Shown here in pieces: positions 1 to 10,900 of a stretch of 64,000 nt of DNA (position 1 is its first letter; the number at the start of each line of letters is the position of its first letter). Where the stretch lies: positions 186,001 through 250,000 of the forward strand of contig CBFFRQ010000066.1 of NCBI GenBank assembly GCA_965644315.1, given 5' to 3'. The notes under the pieces are model-generated. The model searched no databases. It was not told the origin of the DNA and saw only the letters and a program-made list of their open reading frames with translations. Origin of the DNA: Caecitellus pseudoparvulus (taxonomy: Eukaryota > Bigyra: Bicosoecida). The position numbers and the translations under genes are program-made.

Positions 1-340
1 GGACGGGGATGCTCCAGGTGACTGCAAGCAGCAGTAGCATGCCCTGCTGTTTGTGTGGATTGATGCAATGTACTCTGCCTGCTGCGTGTAATGGCGTCCC
101 CTGCCGGCACAGTCAAACCCCGCGTGCTGCCAATTCACAGAGTGTGTGGGAAGGAAGTGAAACGCCAGCCTCTGGGAGCCTCGTGCTTGGCTCCGCCCGG
201 TGACAACAAGGACTTCCCACCTTGCCCTCCACTGCTATTTTGCGTTCAGAGGGCGCCAAGCCGTGGGCTGCCTGGTGTGCCGAGCTCTCCTGCCAACAGG
301 CGACGCCAGAAGCCAGCACCTTTTCCACACACCTCACACG
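1..340. other. Upstream intergenic region, no gene seen
   Basis: The 340 nt before the DnaJ gene hold only short overlapping frames with no domain, signal peptide or repeat. It probably contains the promoter and 5' leader of the gene starting at 341, but I see no recognisable promoter element. It could also hold the end of a gene outside the window. Confidence 0.5.
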
Positions 341-1877
341 ATGAAACGCACACTGTTTGCGGCCGCTATTGCCTTGGCACTTTGCTGGACGCATGTGCAT
401 AGTGCCGAGGCATCCCCAAAGAAGGCTGCAAAGAAGCTGCTGGGAGCTGGAGATCGCCTGCTCCGCTCCAAGCAGTACAAGCAGGTGAGCGTGGACACAC
501 GTGTCTGCTGCGGACCAGCTGGCGTGCAACGGCCTCGGCACAAGGATACAAGCCACCCCGCAGGCGATTGCCGAGTACACGAAAGCCATAGAGCTTGACC
601 CCACAGCCCGGACTTTCTATCAACGTGCGAAGGCATACCAGAAGCTTCAGCAGCCGTCCCACGCTGTAGCTGACTTGACAGCTTCCATCGCTGCTGACGG
701 GAAGTTCCTCACAGCACGCCTGCAGCGCGCCAACATAAACTTGGAGGATGGCGCATGTGGCGATGCCGCACAAGACTATGCTGCTGTTCTGCGTTTGGAC
801 CCGAAGAAGCGTGACGCGGTCACCCGCCTGCCGCTCGCGCAACGCTGCCAAGCTGCCCAGGCCCGCGCAGAAGCAGCCATGCGCAGCAACGACTGGCACA
901 GCGCCCGCAGCGCGCTGGATGAAGCAATGGGGGATGGCATGGCGACACGCAGCGACCGCCTTGCCCGCATGAAGGCTGAGTGCGACCTCATGCTGGGGGA
1001 CTTCGAGCAGGCGCTGGCAGCAACAGGGCGCATCCTGAAGCACAACAAGAACGACCTGGATGCCTTCCATATCCGGGCCCTGGCTTTCTACTTGTCCGGT
1101 GAACATGCCCATGCCAAGACGCATTGCCAGCAAGCGCTGAAAGTTGACCCGGAGCATGCCCGGCTCAAGTCCCTGTATCACCGCATCAAGAAGGTGGTGA
1201 AGCTCCAAGACGCAGTTGCTGACGCCCGCGCGAGTGGGGATGCAAGTGCCGTCGTTGCCGCGCTGGAAGTCCTCGAAAGTGCCGATAGCAGGCACTCCAA
1301 GCTCCGACATGAGACGGCCATGGAGCTTGCAGAGGCCTACATCTCTGCAGGGGATGCCGATGCAGCTGTGCTGGCTGCTCGCCGTGCGTTAGCATTCAAT
1401 GATGGCCTCGCCAAGGCGCACGCTGTAATGGGCAAGGCGCTCGCGGCTCAGCAAAAGTGGGAAGACAGCGTCCGGGAGTGGCAGCGGGCTGTCCAGCTGG
1501 AGAACAACAACCAAGCATGGCGAGAAGGCCTCGCAAAGGCAGAGACTGCGCTGAAGCAGAGCAAGTCCAAGAACTACTACAAAGTGCTTGGCATTGCAAG
1601 GAACGCCAACGCGCGTGAAATCAAACGCGCGTATCGCAAACTGGCGCTTGAATACCACCCTGACAAGGTTGCTGAGGGAGACCGAGAAGAGGCCGAGACA
1701 AAGTTCCAGGAAATCGCCGAGGCATATGAGGTCCTCTCTGACGATGAGCTCCGTGCCAAGTACGATCGGGGTGAGGACGTGTCCAGCCAAGGCCAGCAGC
1801 AGCAGCAGCAGCGGGGGTTTCCACAGCACATGTTTCGGGCAGGAGGAGGGCGCACTTTCTCATTCCGCTTCGGGTGA
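341..1877 (+). CDS. DNAJC3: ER-lumenal TPR/J-domain co-chaperone, DNAJC3 (p58IPK) type
   Basis: Proteins of this family bind unfolded polypeptides in the ER with their TPR repeats and stimulate BiP through the J domain. Two exons, 341-484 and 564-1877, join in phase 0 across a 79-nt intron (donor GTGAGC, acceptor CCCCGCAG), giving 485 aa, close to the roughly 500 aa of animal p58IPK. The ATG at 341 was chosen because it opens a clear signal peptide (hydrophobic [11 protein letters not shown], about residues 5-16). TPR-like helices span about residues 30-370; [13 protein letters not shown] follows directly after the intron. The J domain lies at about 383-450, with NYYKVLGI and the catalytic HPD tripeptide. 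The tail has a six-Gln run and a Gly/Phe-rich end. No KDEL-like retrieval signal is visible; the protein ends SFRFG. The family assignment is secure; the intron is inferred from frame and consensus. Confidence 0.93.
1794..1811 (+). repeat. (CAG)6 trinucleotide tract in coding sequence
   Basis: Six consecutive CAG codons encode a hexaglutamine run just after the J domain of the DNAJC3-like protein. It is a simple microsatellite in frame with the gene. Confidence 0.9.
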
Positions 1878-2000
1878 CAATTCACACGCACACTCTCAGC
1901 CCGCCTCCCTTGCACGTCAGACCATGCCTTGGCAGCGCGCCGCCGCCCTGCACAACCACGAGCGACCCCGCCAACACAATTCCGCAAGACACTCGCAGAC

Positions 2001-2123
2001 ATGTCTGACGACGCTGACAAGCAACTGAGCAGTTTCGTGGGCACCTTGGGCCTCATTGTCTTTGGCCTTTTGGTTGTTTACCATGTCGTGACAGCCTCCC
2101 CAGCTGACGCGAAGGAGGATTGA
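2001..2123 (+). CDS. OST4: Oligosaccharyltransferase 4-kDa subunit OST4 (40 aa)
   Basis: OST4 is a tiny single-helix subunit of the ER oligosaccharyltransferase that stabilises its contact with the catalytic STT3 subunit during N-glycosylation. The reading frame from the ATG at 2001 encodes 40 residues: a short polar N-terminus, a Gln-Leu pair, one hydrophobic helix (TLGLIVFGLLVVYHVV) and a polar tail (SPADAKED). The order Gln-Leu, then LG, then LLVVYH, then Pro/Lys matches the pattern of yeast and animal OST4, including the Tyr-His at the end of the helix. It sits 124 nt downstream of the DNAJC3-like gene on the same strand and has no visible intron. An in-frame codon at 1929 is not ATG, so 2001 is the natural start. 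Because the protein is so short, homology rests on pattern only. Confidence 0.8.
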   Translation: MSDDADKQLSSFVGTLGLIVFGLLVVYHVVTASPADAKED

Positions 2124-2331
2124 TGCTGAATCGTACACGTGTGGCTGGCTGGCGCATGCAGCACCCTGCGCCAGCCTTGACGTGGCTCTGTGTGCCTTGC
2201 CTGCTGTAGCAAGAAGGCTTTGCCAGTCGTCCGCAAGCTTGCTTGCTGCAGGCTGGGGACTTGCCTGGCACACTTCCAATGCATTCCGACGCACGCTAGG
2301 GAACCGTCTGACCACGAAGGCTACAGAGAAC

Positions 2332-4596
2332 CTACCCTTGAAGCAAAGCAGCCACCCTTGCTGCCTCCAGCAGCATTCGATTGGCTTCAGCCTTATCACC
2401 AAGCTGGCGAACCACCCATCCGTTGAGGGAAGGGAGCTCCAACGCTTTGCCTGCTTGGGCGTCAGCCAGCATGGAGGAGATGTTTGCAGCTGTGGCCTGA
2501 ACTGTGTCCCAACCCCCCACAGCGCGAAAGGCGCCTTCCGGCGAGGAGAGAAGCCCATCTGGTCCTATAAGGTGCGCATCCGTTAGTGGCCCGAGGACTC
2601 CACTCTGAGCAACTGCTTGGAATGCCTCCCACGCCGCCTGATCCAGCAACTCATGCACTGGGGCAGGGACATCGGTAACCGCACCATTCTTCGCTCCCAG
2701 GATCACTGTCAGAGGGTTCAGAGCGCAGTTCACGGCAAACTTCTTTGCCAGTGCAAGCTGGATGGTGCCTGGCTCTAAGCTGCCCTGGCTGCGATCCAAC
2801 AGCTGGGCTCTCCCCAGTGCTGCAATAAACGCACCCCACGCAGGGTGCTCTCTGCGGCTGAGCATGCCACCCCACATACGGCCGTAGCCTGCGTGCACGA
2901 CCCCCAGCTCTCCCCCTTGCAGCTGAACCCGATAGGCCCCGTGCGTTGTGCACAACGCACCTACGGGTCCGCCCTCTCCAGACCATGCTCGCATGAGCTC
3001 CAGGTGTTCCACTCCATTCTGCAGCGACACTAGGAGTGGGGCATCCGCTGAAGGTTTGCTTCGTAAGCCTTCCCAGAGCTCTGATAGGGCAGCGTGGGTG
3101 TAAGCACCCTTCACTGCGAGAAGGAGAACGTCAGCAGAGCGCACAGCGCCCAAGCTGCTGACCTGAACACTGGCACCGACCGACAGAGAACGCTGGGCAG
3201 GCAGCAATCGAGACACACGCAGTCTTCCATGCTGCAAGATGCAATCTCGACTGACATCTTGCACAGGGCACAGTGTGACGCGGGCATGAGGTGCAAGTGA
3301 CGTTGCCCACAGGCGACCCATTGCGCCGGCACCGATGACAGCGACGCGGAGACCTTCATGGGGCTTCGCAGCACTGCTGTTGTCAACTGACACCTCCATC
3401 GGCTTCCGCTCAAAGCCGTCGGGGGGTGGGGGCACGTGGACCCTGGCCCAAGCGGCAGCCCCGTGCACCTCACTCTCCTTCGCGGCATCGGCAAGCTCAC
3501 GAGCCTTACGGGAGATTGTGCTAACGTCTGCGCGCTTCTCCAACGCCTTTCCTAGATTGGCAATCGCTGTTGGTGCCATGCGGGAGGAGTGGGCTGGGCT
3601 AGGGAACGTGCCCCCTCGAACTGCCTCGCGGAATGCAGCGAGGCCAGCGGATAGCTCCTCAGCTCCCGCCGCAAACTGCTGGACAAAGCGTGGTGGGGTG
3701 GACGGATTAAGCCCGAGTGCGTCGTGCCACACCAGCACTTGTCCGTCCGTGCCAGCCCCAGCGCCGATTCCGATGGTGGGAATGCGCAAGCTCTGTGAAA
3801 TGAGGGTTGCCAGCTCTCGTGGGACCATTTCCAGCACAATGGCAAACGCCCCTGCCTCTTGCACCGCAAGAGCATCGTTCAGGAGCTGGCAGGCTGCAGC
3901 GGATGAGCGGCCTTGCACCTTCATGCCCCCCATGCTAGACGCAACTTGTGGCAGCAAGCCGATGTGGCCCATCACAGGCAGGCCTTGCTGCACGAGCGAT
4001 CGAATCGTGTTCGCCTGGCTGCAGCCACCCTCTAGCTTCACTGCAGTGCAGCCGCCCTCCTGCACCAGCCGCACAGCTGTGTCCAAGGCGCGCTCTGGGG
4101 TCCTGTAAGAGCCAAACGGCATGTCGGCGACCACCAGGGGCCGCCGTGTCGCATGTGGGTGGGACGCAGCGGCAGTGACAGCCTTGCAGTGGTGGACGAC
4201 ATCATCCACTGTCACCTTCACAGTGGAAGATTGCCCCAGCATGACTTGTCCCAGACTGTCGCCAACCAAGAGAACGTCCATGGCGGCGCCCGCCGCCCCA
4301 ACGCCATGTGCAATGCACGAGGAAGGAAAGTCGTAAGCCGTGACCATGCAGATCTTTCGAGAGTCGTTCTTCATTGCCACAAGATCAGGGGGGAGCAGTT
4401 GTGTGGGCCCTTTGCCGCCACTCCTTGCTTCCGACAGGTACGAAGCAGGCTTGCTGGGAGCCACACAAATGGCTGCCGATGCTGAAGATGCGGGGAGGTT
4501 CCATGGTAGCCAAAGAGACGCAGTGGTCTTGCTACGGGAGCGCTGCAAAGCACCATAAACAGTCCGGCCTGTGAATATCAGCGCAGTGAAGAGCAT
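2332..4596 (-). CDS. panB-panE: Bifunctional ketopantoate hydroxymethyltransferase-ketopantoate reductase (PanB-PanE fusion)
   Basis: Catalyses two consecutive steps of pantothenate (vitamin B5) synthesis: ketoisovalerate to ketopantoate (PanB), then NADPH reduction to pantoate (PanE). The 754-aa frame has no intron. Residues ~1-80 are a Ser/Arg/Ala-rich extension that could target mitochondria. The PanB domain spans about 80-340, with VTAYDFPS, the metal/substrate motif VGDSLG, VKLEGG, GHIGLLPQ, KVQGRS and IPTIGIGAG. A Lys/Ala-rich linker leads to PanE at about 415-750, with the Rossmann motif VAVIGAGAMG, the KFAVNCALNPLT helix carrying the catalytic Lys and Asn, and the ENISSM-like ANISSML followed by LNGWVVRQ. 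The open frame continues upstream to a TTG at 4695; the ATG at 4594-4596 is the first true start. It ends 208 nt from the convergent OST4 gene. The intact fusion and eukaryotic N-terminal extension argue against contamination. Confidence 0.95.
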   Translation of the reverse strand: MLFTALIFTGRTVYGALQRSRSKTTASLWLPWNLPASSASAAICVAPSKPASYLSEARSGGKGPTQLLPPDLVAMKNDSRKICMVTAYDFPSSCIAHGVGAAGAAMDVLLVGDSLGQVMLGQSSTVKVTVDDVVHHCKAVTAAASHPHATRRPLVVADMPFGSYRTPERALDTAVRLVQEGGCTAVKLEGGCSQANTIRSLVQQGLPVMGHIGLLPQVASSMGGMKVQGRSSAAACQLLNDALAVQEAGAFAIVLEMVPRELATLISQSLRIPTIGIGAGAGTDGQVLVWHDALGLNPSTPPRFVQQFAAGAEELSAGLAAFREAVRGGTFPSPAHSSRMAPTAIANLGKALEKRADVSTISRKARELADAAKESEVHGAAAWARVHVPPPPDGFERKPMEVSVDNSSAAKPHEGLRVAVIGAGAMGRLWATSLAPHARVTLCPVQDVSRDCILQHGRLRVSRLLPAQRSLSVGASVQVSSLGAVRSADVLLLAVKGAYTHAALSELWEGLRSKPSADAPLLVSLQNGVEHLELMRAWSGEGGPVGALCTTHGAYRVQLQGGELGVVHAGYGRMWGGMLSRREHPAWGAFIAALGRAQLLDRSQGSLEPGTIQLALAKKFAVNCALNPLTVILGAKNGAVTDVPAPVHELLDQAAWEAFQAVAQSGVLGPLTDAHLIGPDGLLSSPEGAFRAVGGWDTVQATAANISSMLADAQAGKALELPSLNGWVVRQLGDKAEANRMLLEAARVAALLQG

Positions 4597-4907
4597 CAGT
4601 GCAGGGTGGCAAATGCGGCTCCTGTGGCAAATGCGGCAGCAAATGCTCCGGGTGTGTGCGGAAATTGACCTGCTCAGCCACCACGCCCACGACAAACAAC
4701 GGCAGCGTACTCACATCGACGCATCATCGTGAGGAGGGGGAGATTGTAGCTTTGCAGTTGCAAGATGCAGATATTTACAGCTGTGTTTCTGGCATATTCT
4801 CTTTCAGGGTGATTAGAAATATGGTGACAATTGTATTCGTGTACAATATACTGCTTGACACTGGTGCATGCAGACTACGACGTCCCCAAGTCTGCGTAGT
4901 CTGAGGT
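4597..4907. other. Intergenic region with an AT-rich pocket
   Basis: This 311-nt gap lies between the 3' end of the giant minus-strand gene and the 5' end of panB-panE. About 4740-4870 is noticeably AT-richer than its surroundings (for example atatttacag, tacaatatac). It may hold the panB-panE promoter and the upstream gene's polyadenylation region. A Cys-rich plus-strand reading at 4599-4700 is discussed under findings. Confidence 0.5.
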
Positions 4908-7900
4908 TTACTTGTCGGTGTTGTTGCTGTCCACAGTCATGCCAACAACGTGCAGCTGTCCTCTCAGAGGTGCACTGCCAAGCGGGCGATCAACAGTTGC
5001 TGGAGGTAGCGAGTGGTCCTCCCTCACCCTGGGTCGGGAAAGTGTGGGCCTGCCACCCTGCGTTCGCCCAGAAACTCCCGCTCCCAGGCCCGCCCGCCGG
5101 ACAGCTGCATCGGCACGGTGCCGGGGCATGCCTTCTTGACGTTGCACAAGACTAGGACCTGCCTCCGAGCCCTGAACAGCTTCTTGAGCATCTCCAGTGC
5201 TCGCAGGGGCGAGGGCACGAATTGATGAAGCGCTTCCACGTCGTACATCTGCGCTCCGAGGCCGCCGCAGCACGGCACCGGCGGCAGCTGGAGGTGTGTA
5301 CGATGGCCACTTTCGGGGCCTCGGGGCATTAGGCCCCACACGCAAGTATCTGTCGCCTTCGGGCGGCTGAGGCACCTCGTACTGGCCCACCCCCCGGCCG
5401 ACACGGTCCAAGGTATCGTCAGTCACATCGCTAAGGGCAGGCGTTGCTTGGCGACTGGCACGGGCGAGCTGCAAGCCTGCTTCGATCGCCACTTTTGCGC
5501 CATGGCCAGCTCTACTTTGCCTGTTGGGTGCTGATGCAGGGCGCAGCATGCGATTCCGGTGCAGTTGCGCGGGGGATGGCCGGGAAGCTGCGCGCAAACC
5601 CCCCGCAGCCCCTCGACCAACCTCTGCGGAGCGCGCAGCTCTATGTGACACCCCGATGGCTTTTGACGAGTGCACTGCGATGGCATCTGGCGCCGCGCCC
5701 TGTCCGAGGAACTGCTCGTACACCTGGGGATCAATCCGCGGAGCATGGGATGCATCAGCATTGTCAGAGAGACTAAATGGCGCCAGGCGTACCGCCGCTG
5801 GGCTGCCTGCCCTCCTAGCCAAGTCCCTGAGTCCCAGCGTTTCATCAGGCTCAACAGATTCAACGTGTTCTGGCTGTCTCGTGACGAAGTCCACCACGCC
5901 GGACGTTGGCACGGACTTGCCTGTAACTTCCCAGGGACCCTGACAAAGCTCAGCACTAAGCCTACTACTCTGCTCGTCACATGCACATTCCTCAGGAGAC
6001 CCAGGAGGTGATCTTGGGGCAGCGTCACCACTGTGCAGCGCACCGACTCCAGCTTGTTCACCATGGGTGACCTCGAAGAAGGATCGATGTGTCTGCTCAA
6101 GGATGGCTGGCGAAGTTTTTCTGGGTGTGGTTGGACGGCTTGGGGAGTGCGAAGGAATGCGAGCTGTCGCACTCCGCCTGCGAGCCGATCCACGCTGCTT
6201 ATTGCGTCCAGCCACGGCTCTAGCGGCATCCTTCAACGAAGTTTGGCGCCGCGGACTGAGCCAAGTACCCTCAGAGCGCTCATCTGCAGAGGGAGATGCT
6301 GCACGGCTAACTGGTGAGGAATCCCTGGCCACAGATGCAGTCTGCACAAGCGTGTCGGATGTGACACTTCGACTCGCGTCCCAGCCCCCCCTCGCGAGTG
6401 AGGCAGACGCAGATTCTGCTGAGGAAGGTCGAGCACGAGTCGCCGCTGGGGACCTTTTTGGAGTTGAGCGAGCAGGCGCTTTGTTTGACTCAGCAGCTGA
6501 AATGTCCCGGCTCTGACTAGCACCTGCACTGCGCACTGTGAAGGCGGAGGTCAACGTGTATCCCAGTGCCAATGGGTGCTGGGGGGCTGTCAAGTTGAAA
6601 GCTCTGGCAACGCACAGCAGGTCGTAAAGGGTGACCATGCAAGGAGACAGGGTTGGCACGATTCTTATGGGTACCCGAGCCGCGTTCGTAGCTTCTTCGG
6701 GGCTGGCAGTAGGGGAGTCAGTCTGGCCCATACTCGGGCCTGGCGCCTGCTTCAGCAACCCAAGATCAACGAGGCTGTCTTTGGATGGTGACCACACCAT
6801 GCAGGGGTGATCAGATGCTCTGCACAGTGGCAACACCGGGAGTAGAGGAAGCCACGGAGCAGAGCGTGGAGGTGTCTGCATGCCCCCGAAACCTGGCTCC
6901 GGCGAGCCCCCACCTTGTCTCAGCCATGTAGACGCAGCTCCAGGGGTGATTGGGCTACCCTGTGCTTGGGTCGGAGGCGCTGCTTGCATGCTACTTTGTC
7001 TTGCGCAGGCGAGTCGCGCTTCGAGGCGCGCAGAGCACAAGTCAAAGAGCCGAATAGCACACAGCTGCAGCACCGCTGACTTTGTCCCTTCCACAGCTTT
7101 CAGTTGAAGGCTTGTTGCTAGGTGTGCGGTGATGTGCTCATGGTCTTGCGGGTCTGCTCCTGCGCTTGAACGGTGTCCAGTACTCATCCCTGCTTGAGTG
7201 TCCCCGGCGTGCGACGCACTCTTGGCTTGTGAGCCCAGAGCTCGGTCAGGGGGGGGATGCACGTCAGCGTGCCCCGGAACGCGCCACCTCTCATTAGCTC
7301 CCACTCGAGGCTTTGACTCCGCTGCCGCTTCAGCCAGCGCATGCACAGGCAAGTCACAGTCGTGCTCAGCGCCACCGCTGACAAGCTCAGCCAACACGCT
7401 TGTAGCGGCCGGAAAGGGTAGTTGCACTGAAGATGTCGTTTGTTCAGAGACGTCAGCTAGCAGGGTTGCGAGCTGGCTCAAGTGAATCGCTCCGAGAACA
7501 CCGTGCGCCAGCACGTCCCTCGAGCCCGGAGCATGCACAGCGTGAGAATCTGCAAGGGCAAAAGCCGCCGCCCAATTTGCTTCGATTTGCGCCACGGCTG
7601 AAAGGTGGGCTCGGCAGACAAGAGCGGTGACAACGTCGAAGTCCACAACCAGCATACCCCCGCTCGCGTGGACTTCACGGAACGCATTCGTGAACGCAAG
7701 AAACGAAATCTGGGAATGGGGAGTCACTGTGCTGACCATGCTCCGGAGGATGCGCTTGGTCTCTTGGCTGGATAATCGCATGCAGTTCTCTGCCATGAAA
7801 CTTGTAAGCTGTCGGACGCTGATGCTGCCTGCCCCTTGGCCATCAATACTCTGGAAGGTGCTGCGTAGGCTACCAAGGCCCAGCTTGGCCAAGGAGGCAA

Positions 7901-10900
7901 CGAACTTTTCCTTTGCTAAGAGTTCTCGCTTTTGGCGGATTGTAAGCCGGCTCCGCGCCGCTTTGGGTGGCAGCTGTTCTGCTGCGTTGGCTGCGCCGCT
8001 GCCCTCGCTGACCACATGGGCGTCATTCCAGCTTGTGTGCGGATCGGCAGCCATGCTGGGCAACATTGCATGTGCGAGCAGGTCGTCTGACAGGTGGTCC
8101 CAAAGCGAGTATGTCCTTGAACTGGTGGTCACACCTCCACTTCCACCTTGACTCGAGAAAGGGCTGTGGCGAGTGGAAGGCAAGTGCCCCACGCCTTGCA
8201 TGAATGGGCGCAGTGTATCGAAGAGTGGAGACAGCGGGGCCCATTCCCTGCGCATGTGAGACATGTTGCGCACAGAGAATCCAGTCATCGTCCAACGCGC
8301 TGCTGCTAGTGCCTCCGGGGCAATTGCACTCGTGCGAGCTGGTACAGGCACTTCGAGCGCTTGGTGCAAGCGCTCGAGTGCATCTTCATGGCCCAGGGAG
8401 CCATTATCCTGTCCTTGCAAGGTTCCTGATGGTGCGGAAGCGCCCGGGGTGCCTGCTTCGGGGTCACATTCCAGCCCTACAAGGGCTTTAATGGAGTCGG
8501 ACACGACTTCAGCGACTGTGATGCATGCGACGCGCTCCCCACCCGGTTCTTCAGCAGACCCTCGAGCGTTACTTGCAGCTTGGTCGTGGTGAGTTCCATC
8601 GGCAGGAATGGCAGGCCTCTGCAAGCCACGGGGCTTGTACTTGTCAGGGCTGTTCGGTTCAGACGCAAGCACTAAGCTTGCGTCCTTGCGGTGGGGCGGC
8701 TGAGCAGAGGCTGGCCGCTTGCGTTCCACAAGTGGGGCAGTTCCTATCTGCGCACTTTCTACACTGTCTCGAGCATGAACTCGGGGCCCTCCTTCAAGCT
8801 GACCCTTGGCACTAGAAGGTCTACGAGCAGTCTCCACAGGCTGAACGCCGTGCGGGACATCCACTGGCTCGCTCTCTACAACATGATCTTGGTGGGTGGA
8901 CTGTGAGGTTGACTCCACACACTCGCCATGCTGAGCGAAATGCAAGTCACCCTTAGCTACACGGACAGCGGCAGGGGAGCCTGACAACTTTCTCTCTTTG
9001 GGATCAGGAACGCAAGAAGCCAGTGCAGCCTGTGCATGGCAAGGCACACGTACTGCAAACGGCGCCACTAGCCTGGTGGGCTCGATTGGCAGGGCGCCCT
9101 GGCGGCTCCCAAGAGAGGCCCTTCCACGCACTTGGTGCCTGTCAGGGAGTTCAAAACGCTTAATGGAGCTGGGCGGCCTTTCCACGCCTCGGGTTCGCGG
9201 CGAACCATCTCCTGAGGGATGACCACTGGCATTGTGCAAGCCCCTCCCCCGGAGCACGCCCTCATACCTTCGTGAGAGGGACTTGAGAGCCGAGCGCAGG
9301 CGTAGGACCAGCTTTGGCAAATACTCAGGCATGGGGAGGTCTGCCAAGTCCCCAGCACCCCCACCTGGGCGAAGCGTTCGTGTAGTGCGGCTTGGGTAGT
9401 CGGCTGGGACCGGAAGCCCAACGAACCTCATATCCTGCATGAGGCTTGCGCTATCTGACTCCTGCTCTTCCGTGGAGTGAATGTGCAGGCGAGCAGTGGC
9501 TGCAAACGTGGCCGCTTGTGTGGAGTAACGGTGGGGAACACCTGCTGCGCCTCGGATCGGGGGAGGCGCGTCGGCTGATGCATCCCGCGCAGCCGCCGCA
9601 ATCGCGGACAGGTGCGCTGAATACGACATGAGCGAGTGCTGCGCCCTGTGCCCGGGAACAGGCGCACTTTGGCGCTTTGGGGAGCCCAATTGATCAAGGT
9701 CAGCATCTGGGGGTGGCAGGCACTTGAGTAGGTCATGGTCCCACAGCATACCTCGCTGCAGAGTGGTCGCGTAGGAGGCGGGGTGCCACATTTCTTTGCT
9801 GGACGGGTGCAGCATGCTGTGCTCACGAGAAGTGGGGCCACCAGCAGGCCTGGCTCGGGGAGTAGGTGTGCTGCCAAGGGCACAGTCTTGCTTTCCCGCA
9901 CCGAATGGGACGGCAGTGTGCAAGCCAAACACACGGAAGACAAACCACAGCCAGGGGTGCATGCGGGCCACCGGGGAGCATGCAAATGCATGCATGGAGT
10001 ACAAGAAGGCAAGGGTTCGCTTTGGAGCCAGGTTACCTCCCCGTTTCCCGGTGCCGAAGCTGTGCTTGAAGTAGGTGTGCACTTGCTCCCAAATGTCTAA
10101 CCTTGGTGAGCCTTCCTCATCTTTCGCGGCATCGGAGGTCTCCTGAGCTCGAAAAATTGCCATGCAGGTGTCAATCAAGTTTGTGAGAGGCATTGTTTGC
10201 CTCGACTGGGCTGCCAAGCGCATGGAGGGTGTCGTGGTGAAGTGCACAAAGCGCCACAGCCAGGTACCCGGGCCATGTGCCGCATGGGAGCCAAGCAGAA
10301 GAGGCACAGGCAGGAGGGGGGGGACCGCGTAGAGAATGAAGGTGGCGCGGACACTTGGTTGATGTGAAAGAGACAGGGGTGGGGGGCGCGACTGGTCGGG
10401 TGGTGTTCGCGCTGCTGCGCCGCTAGGACGCCGAGCGCGCCGCCTTGCCTTCAGCTCGGCGATTTCTTCCTGGTACTGCACTGCAAGGGAAGTTCGAAAA
10501 TGGCCTTCCAGGGACATATCCAAAGGAAAGCTGTCATCAGTTTGGCAGCCCTGTGACAGGAACACTCGTTGGGCCGCTGCTTGTGCCTTTTCCATCCATC
10601 CCTCCGTCATGGTGCTGATCCTCCTCAGCATCTTGTCCATACCACTCAGGGCGCTGACCTGTGCGGCGCTCGATCCCTGCAAGCCCTTCAACGTGCCCTG
10701 CAGCTCCTCCATGCGCCTTGCCACGGGGGCGCCGTTCCGGGCAGACCAAGACGTCTTGCCTTCGTGGTAGCTTCCCAGTCTGGAACGCAAGTCAGCAATG
10801 GCCCTGCTCGCCAGCTCCGTCTGGACTTCGCTTTCTTGTTCCAAAGTGACAATGTGCTGCCGCAGCCGACGCACGAGCGGGGCCGCAATGCCGCCAACCT

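Noticed and set aside
113-1310. Minus-strand frames across the DnaJ gene
   Set aside because: They are shadows of the GC-rich plus-strand coding sequence with no independent features. The same applies to most long antisense frames elsewhere in the window.
2332-4596. Bacterial contamination or recent transfer as the source of panB-panE
   Set aside because: The gene has a eukaryote-style N-terminal extension, base composition like its neighbours, and is embedded between spliced eukaryotic genes. An old transfer cannot be excluded.
4597-4695. Upstream extension of panB-panE
   Set aside because: The open frame begins at TTG. The first ATG is at 4594-4596, and the extra residues add no recognisable feature.
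9900-10130. A TSNAXIP1-like ciliary domain in the giant minus-strand protein
   Set aside because: The helical segment YFKHSFGTG...FLYSMHAF...FVFRVFGL is reminiscent of it, but the resemblance is too weak by eye to name the domain.
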